From NCBI GenBank assembly GCA_022376925.1, contig JAIOJX010000031.1, positions 136,232,854-136,296,853 on the forward strand: a stretch of 64,000 nt of DNA. The letters run 5' to 3'. Positions 60,255-64,000 of this stretch are shown here, piece after piece. This DNA comes from Tragulus kanchil (Eukaryota > Chordata > Mammalia > Artiodactyla > Tragulidae). The translations under genes and the position numbers were made by a program. The notes beneath the pieces are model-generated. The model had not been told where the DNA came from. It made no database searches and saw only the letters and a list, made by a program, of their open reading frames with translations. Positions within the stretch are counted from its first letter, which is position 1. Each line of letters begins with the position of its first letter.

Positions 60255-62433
60255 TTTAGCAGCAGTTGTCAGTGGAAGGAAGTGCTGACGTTTACACCGC
60301 ACTGACGGTATGTCCAGGCCTCATTCTAGGGTCTTGAGACTTTATAAAGTAGGCTTGGAGGTAGCAGCTCCTAGGTTACAACTGTTCTTCTTTAAATACA
60401 TTTGTTTCACACCGATTACTGATGATACCTTCTAGGTGCCTTTAAGGATATGATACGTGTTGGTATGTCCTGCAGGCACACATGTGAAGATGTTGAAGGG
60501 AGGGCCACTGGTGGGAGGGCACAGGAAGGAGGGGAAACTTCAAGAAGAGCGAGGGATGGTGAAAGTGAGTCCAAACTTACTCTGCTTACCGCATGACAGG
60601 CCAATGAGTCTGAGAGACTAGGCGTTGAGGCAAGGAAAACAACTATTCGGAAAGCAGCTGACTGAGAAGATGGCAGGCTAGTGCCTGGAAATAAACCATC
60701 TTATGGGGGTCTGGATGCTAGGTTATTTTATAGATCAGAGATGGGAGGAGGTGAGGAAGCAAAACAAAAAGATCATTAGTCTTGCAAACATCTCCTAGAA
60801 TGGCAAGCCTCAGGCATGGGAAGTGTTAACTTCTCTCTTCTAGCCATCTACAGGTGGACGGAATTCTTTGAACAAAGGTATTTTGCTTTAACATTCAGGC
60901 AGAGGGGCAGGGTCCTCAAGGCAAGCGTTAAGTATGATTATAATAATAATAATAGCAATGGAAAGCAAGTTAGAGAAACAGTTGGCAACTCGGAGCCAGA
61001 ATTGATTTTCTCCCTGCAACAAAAGTGGTGGAGGGATGGTACAGCTTTCAAATGTAGTGTGGGATTTCACACTGTATAACTTCTCTTATTTTAGTCCTGG
61101 TTCTCAGTTTCCACATGGTAAAGTGTGTTTGTATTTGGCCTGTGACAATGTTGCTAAAGGATGTGTCGCTGCAGCCCCAGGGAAGGGTGGAGGGAGTGTG
61201 GACCTTAGAAAGGTCAACATTTGAGCACGACCTTGGGAACAGGCAAGGCCTGTTCAGATGGCCTTGGCAGGGTCCGCCCTGGTGTCCTTGTTCTCACCCT
61301 CCCCTCACCACCATGATGTGGATATAAACCCTCCCTTATCACCGGCACTTAAAATCGGTTTAGCAGCAGTTGTCAGTGGAAGGAAGTGCTGACGTTTACA
61401 CCGCACTGACGGTATGTCCAGGCCTCATTCTAGGGTCTTGAGACTTTATAAAGTAGGCTTGGAGGTAGCAGCTCCTAGGTTACAACTGTTCTTCTTTAAA
61501 TACATTTGTTTCACACCGATTACTGATGATACCTTCTAGGTGCCTTTAAGGATATGATACGTGTTGGTATGTCCTGCAGGCACACATGTGAAGATGTTGA
61601 AGGGAGGGCCACTGGTGGGAGGGCACAGGAAGGAGGGGAAACTTCAAGAAGAGCGAGGGATGGTGAAAGTGAGTCCAAACTTACTCTGCTTACCGCATGA
61701 CAGGCCAATGAGTCTGAGAGACTAGGCGTTGAGGCAAGGAAAACAACTATTCGGAAAGCAGCTGACTGAGAAGATGGCAGGCTAGTGCCTGGAAATAAAC
61801 CATCTTATGGGGGTCTGGATGCTAGGTTATTTTATAGATCAGAGATGGGAGGAGGTGAGGAAGCAAAACAAAAAGATCATTAGTCTTGCAAACATCTCCT
61901 AGAATGGCAAGCCTCAGGCATGGGAAGTGTTAACTTCTCTCTTCTAGCCATCTACAGGTGGACGGAATTCTTTGAACAAAGGTATTTTGCTTTAACATTC
62001 AGGCAGAGGGGCAGGGTCCTCAAGGCAAGCGTTAAGTATGATTATAATAATAATAATAGCAATGGAAAGCAAGTTAGAGAAACAGTTGGCAACTCGGAGC
62101 CAGAATTGATTTTCTCCCTGCAACAAAAGTGGTGGAGGGATGGTACAGCTTTCAAATGTAGTGTGGGATTTCACACTGTATAACTTCTCTTATTTTAGTC
62201 CTGGTTCTCAGTTTCCACATGGTAAAGTGTGTTTGTATTTGGCCTGTGACAATGTTGCTAAAGGATGTGTCGCTGCAGCCCCAGGGAAGGGTGGAGGGAG
62301 TGTGGACCTTAGAAAGGTCAACATTTGAGCACGACCTTGGGAACAGGCAAGGCCTGTTCAGATGGCCTTGGCAGGGTCCGCCCTGGTGTCCTTGTTCTCA
62401 CCCTCCCCTCACCACCATGATGTGGATATAAAC
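60255..62433 (+). repeat. Tandem duplication 18 (60255-61329 / 61359-62433)
   Basis: Direct repeat with offset 1104 in sequence without recognised genes. The junction 61330-61358 is a 29-bp insert. Confidence 0.95.
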
Positions 62434-62837
62434 TCCAGGTAAAAATATTAAGTTTGTATTACTGTTCTCCGTGGTCACACGCTGGATTTAGATCCAGATA
62501 ACCCTCCCCACTCCCCACCCAGCAATGCCCCAGGCTCCTCTGGAGACCTGCCTACTCAGGATCCCTCCAGCTCACCCCCACCTAGTAACAGTAGGGAAAG
62601 AGGCAGGACGCAATTTTTTGAAAGAATGACATAGCCCAAGGACACAACATAAACCTATTAGAATCAAATGGGTCCAAGATGGAGACTAGACCTTGATCCT
62701 CCATGAGAAAGCTAAATGACACACCCAGAGGTGTCACAACAGTTCTGCCCCTTCCCCAAAAGAGCTGGAATAATCCTCTCACTCATTAGCATATGAAACT
62801 ACCCAGCTCAGAAAAGCTAAGAATGCCATGTTTTCCG

Positions 62838-63560
62838 GGCCGCTAGATTTGCCCACAGCGATGGCCCACACTGTGTCTGTGGAGTGTTCTTTTCTCTGAA
62901 TCTGAATAAATCTATTTCTTACCCATTGTCAGGACTGCCAGGAGGCCCCATGATCTTTGTCGGAGTTACCAAGGACTCATTCCCCCTACTAGGGTTCCAT
63001 CCCCTCCTGCAAGATGACACACCTTTGCAAAAGGATGATAAGGAGCAAGACAGTGTGTTTACTGAAAACAAGCCCCTGTGGTGGTCAGATCAGTAGCGCA
63101 CATTCCACTGACCCAGCGCTCCCAGTTCCTGGTTCTGGAAAAGACCCCCGCCTCCCCCATGGTTCCATCCAGCCCAGCTCCCAGTTCCTGGTTCTGGAAA
63201 AGACCCCCGCCTCCCCCATGGTTCCATCCAGCCCACTAAAGGTCTTTTCCCGCCCAATCCCAGGGTATATAACTTCTGTAACTACATCTCCTGGGCGCTG
63301 CTCTCACTCTCCTCTCCAGACAGCCCGGCTGCTCTCCTGAATAAAGTCCTGTTTATTCCGGCAGTCCAGCCGTCCTTCTCTTCCTCTTTATGGCCGCCTT
63401 GCTCCCCGCAGACCTTACACCCATCACTTTGTCTCTCACTGAATTCTTTTCTGTGAAGAGAAACCTGAGCTCCGTTAGGTCCTGAAACCATGTATGGTGG
63501 GTTTGGGCTGGGTTTGAGTCCCAGCCACGTGGGTTCAATTCCCAGGCAGGGTTTTGGGTT
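62838..63560 (+). mobile_element. Older ERV LTR end and downstream sequence, host of the solo LTR
   Basis: 62838-62926 (ttttctctgaatctgaataa, atctatttcttac) and 63425-63470 (cactttgtctctcactgaat, tcttttctgtgaagag) together read as a continuous LTR end with AATAAA, split by the solo LTR at 62927-63419. The same LTR type occurs at 19772-19850. Confidence 0.6.
62927..63419 (+). mobile_element. Solo LTR of an endogenous retrovirus with 5-bp target duplication
   Basis: The element is 493 bp, begins TG (tgtcagg) and ends CA (ccttaca), with cccat on both sides (62922-62926, 63420-63424). Inside are a 59-bp direct repeat (63118-63176 / 63177-63235), CCAAT (63254-63258), TATATAA (63266-63272) and AATAAA (63340-63345) in the order U3-R. 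No internal viral genes are present, so it is a recombined solo LTR. The layout with a duplicated enhancer resembles gammaretroviral LTRs. Confidence 0.85.
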
Positions 63561-63624
63561 TAAGTCCCAAATCCAAAGTAGACTGGTTTCAACCTCATCT
63601 CGATGGGCCACTACTCCACTCAGA

Positions 63625-63900
63625 AGGGTTGCCAGACTTAGCAAATAAAATACACCAGTTAAGTTAAAATTTCAGATGAGCAACAACACCAACAAAATTT
63701 TTTTCTTAAGTATGTATGCACTTTGCAGTATTTGGGATACTAATACTAAAAAATAAAAATGAAAAAATTTTTGTCTTAAGTATGTATGCACTTTGCAGCA
63801 TTTGGGATACTAATACTAAAAAATAAAAATGTGGTGTTTTTGTTTTTCTGAAATTAAAATCTAATTGGAATGCCCCGTGTTGCATCTGACAACCTAACAC
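63625..63900. mobile_element. Fold-back (palindromic) DNA element
   Basis: gggttgccagacttagcaaa at the left pairs with the reverse complement near 63885-63897 (tgcatctgacaacc), and aaaatttcag pairs with ctgaaatt. This makes a long imperfect inverted repeat typical of a MITE. The centre holds a 70-bp direct duplication (63704- and 63774-). Confidence 0.55.
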
Positions 63901-64000
63901 CCAGCCTGCGGCAGACCTCCCTCAGCTCCTGCAGGCCCTGGCCCAGGCCCTCCCAAAAGCCTGGTTCCCAGTTTATCTGGAGTTCATTGATCCAGGCTTC

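Noticed and set aside
1..62433. Segmental tandem array or satellite DNA
   Set aside because: Each duplicated unit has a different sequence; only the period is shared. A satellite would repeat the same unit.
1..64000. CRISPR array, prophage, operon or other prokaryotic system
   Set aside because: No short regularly spaced repeats and no bacterial-type gene density or ribosome-binding sites. The sequence is plainly mammalian.

Overview
This is a piece of a mammalian nuclear genome, from an even-toed ungulate and most likely a ruminant. The evidence is spliced exons with GT/AG borders, a CpG-island promoter, L1 LINEs, mammalian-wide MIR and hAT fossils, tRNA-derived CHR-type SINEs and several Bov-tA-type SINEs, which are known from ruminants. 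No Bov-A2 dimer typical of horned and antlered ruminants was recognised, so a basal ruminant such as a mouse-deer is possible. That is inference only.

The only protein gene recognised is DNAJA2 on the minus strand. Its CpG-island promoter and start codon lie near 10.4 kb. Exons 1 to 6 (numbered from the ATG-bearing exon) run leftwards to about 1.4 kb and encode the J domain (HPD motif), the G-rich linker and all four CxxCxGxG zinc-finger motifs. The exons for the C-terminal substrate-binding part lie to the left of the window. Everything from about 10.7 kb to the right end looks like non-coding flank, which would be the DNAJA2-NETO2 intergenic region if human gene order applies. It is filled with interspersed repeats: a minus-strand L1 with nested SINEs (about 20-29 kb), older plus-strand L1 pieces (about 42-50 kb), a broken Hsmar1-like mariner with two later insertions (55.6-57.2 kb), and a solo LTR inside an older LTR (62.9-63.4 kb).

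The most striking feature is not a gene. The window contains 18 direct tandem duplications, all with almost the same period (about 1.07-1.15 kb), scattered from the left edge to 62.4 kb and unrelated to any one repeat family. The two copies are near-identical over their middles but carry small indels, substitutions or scrambled bases next to the junctions. Several duplications follow each other closely, so some segments occur three times. Two of them copy DNAJA2 exons 2, 3 and 6, and the extra copies carry single-base frameshifts. The simplest explanation is a systematic assembly artefact: neighbouring contigs sharing a roughly fixed 1.1-kb overlap were joined end to end without merging. If so, the true sequence is nearer 44 kb, and DNAJA2 is intact but mis-assembled. 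No prokaryotic system, CRISPR array or unknown gene cluster is visible.
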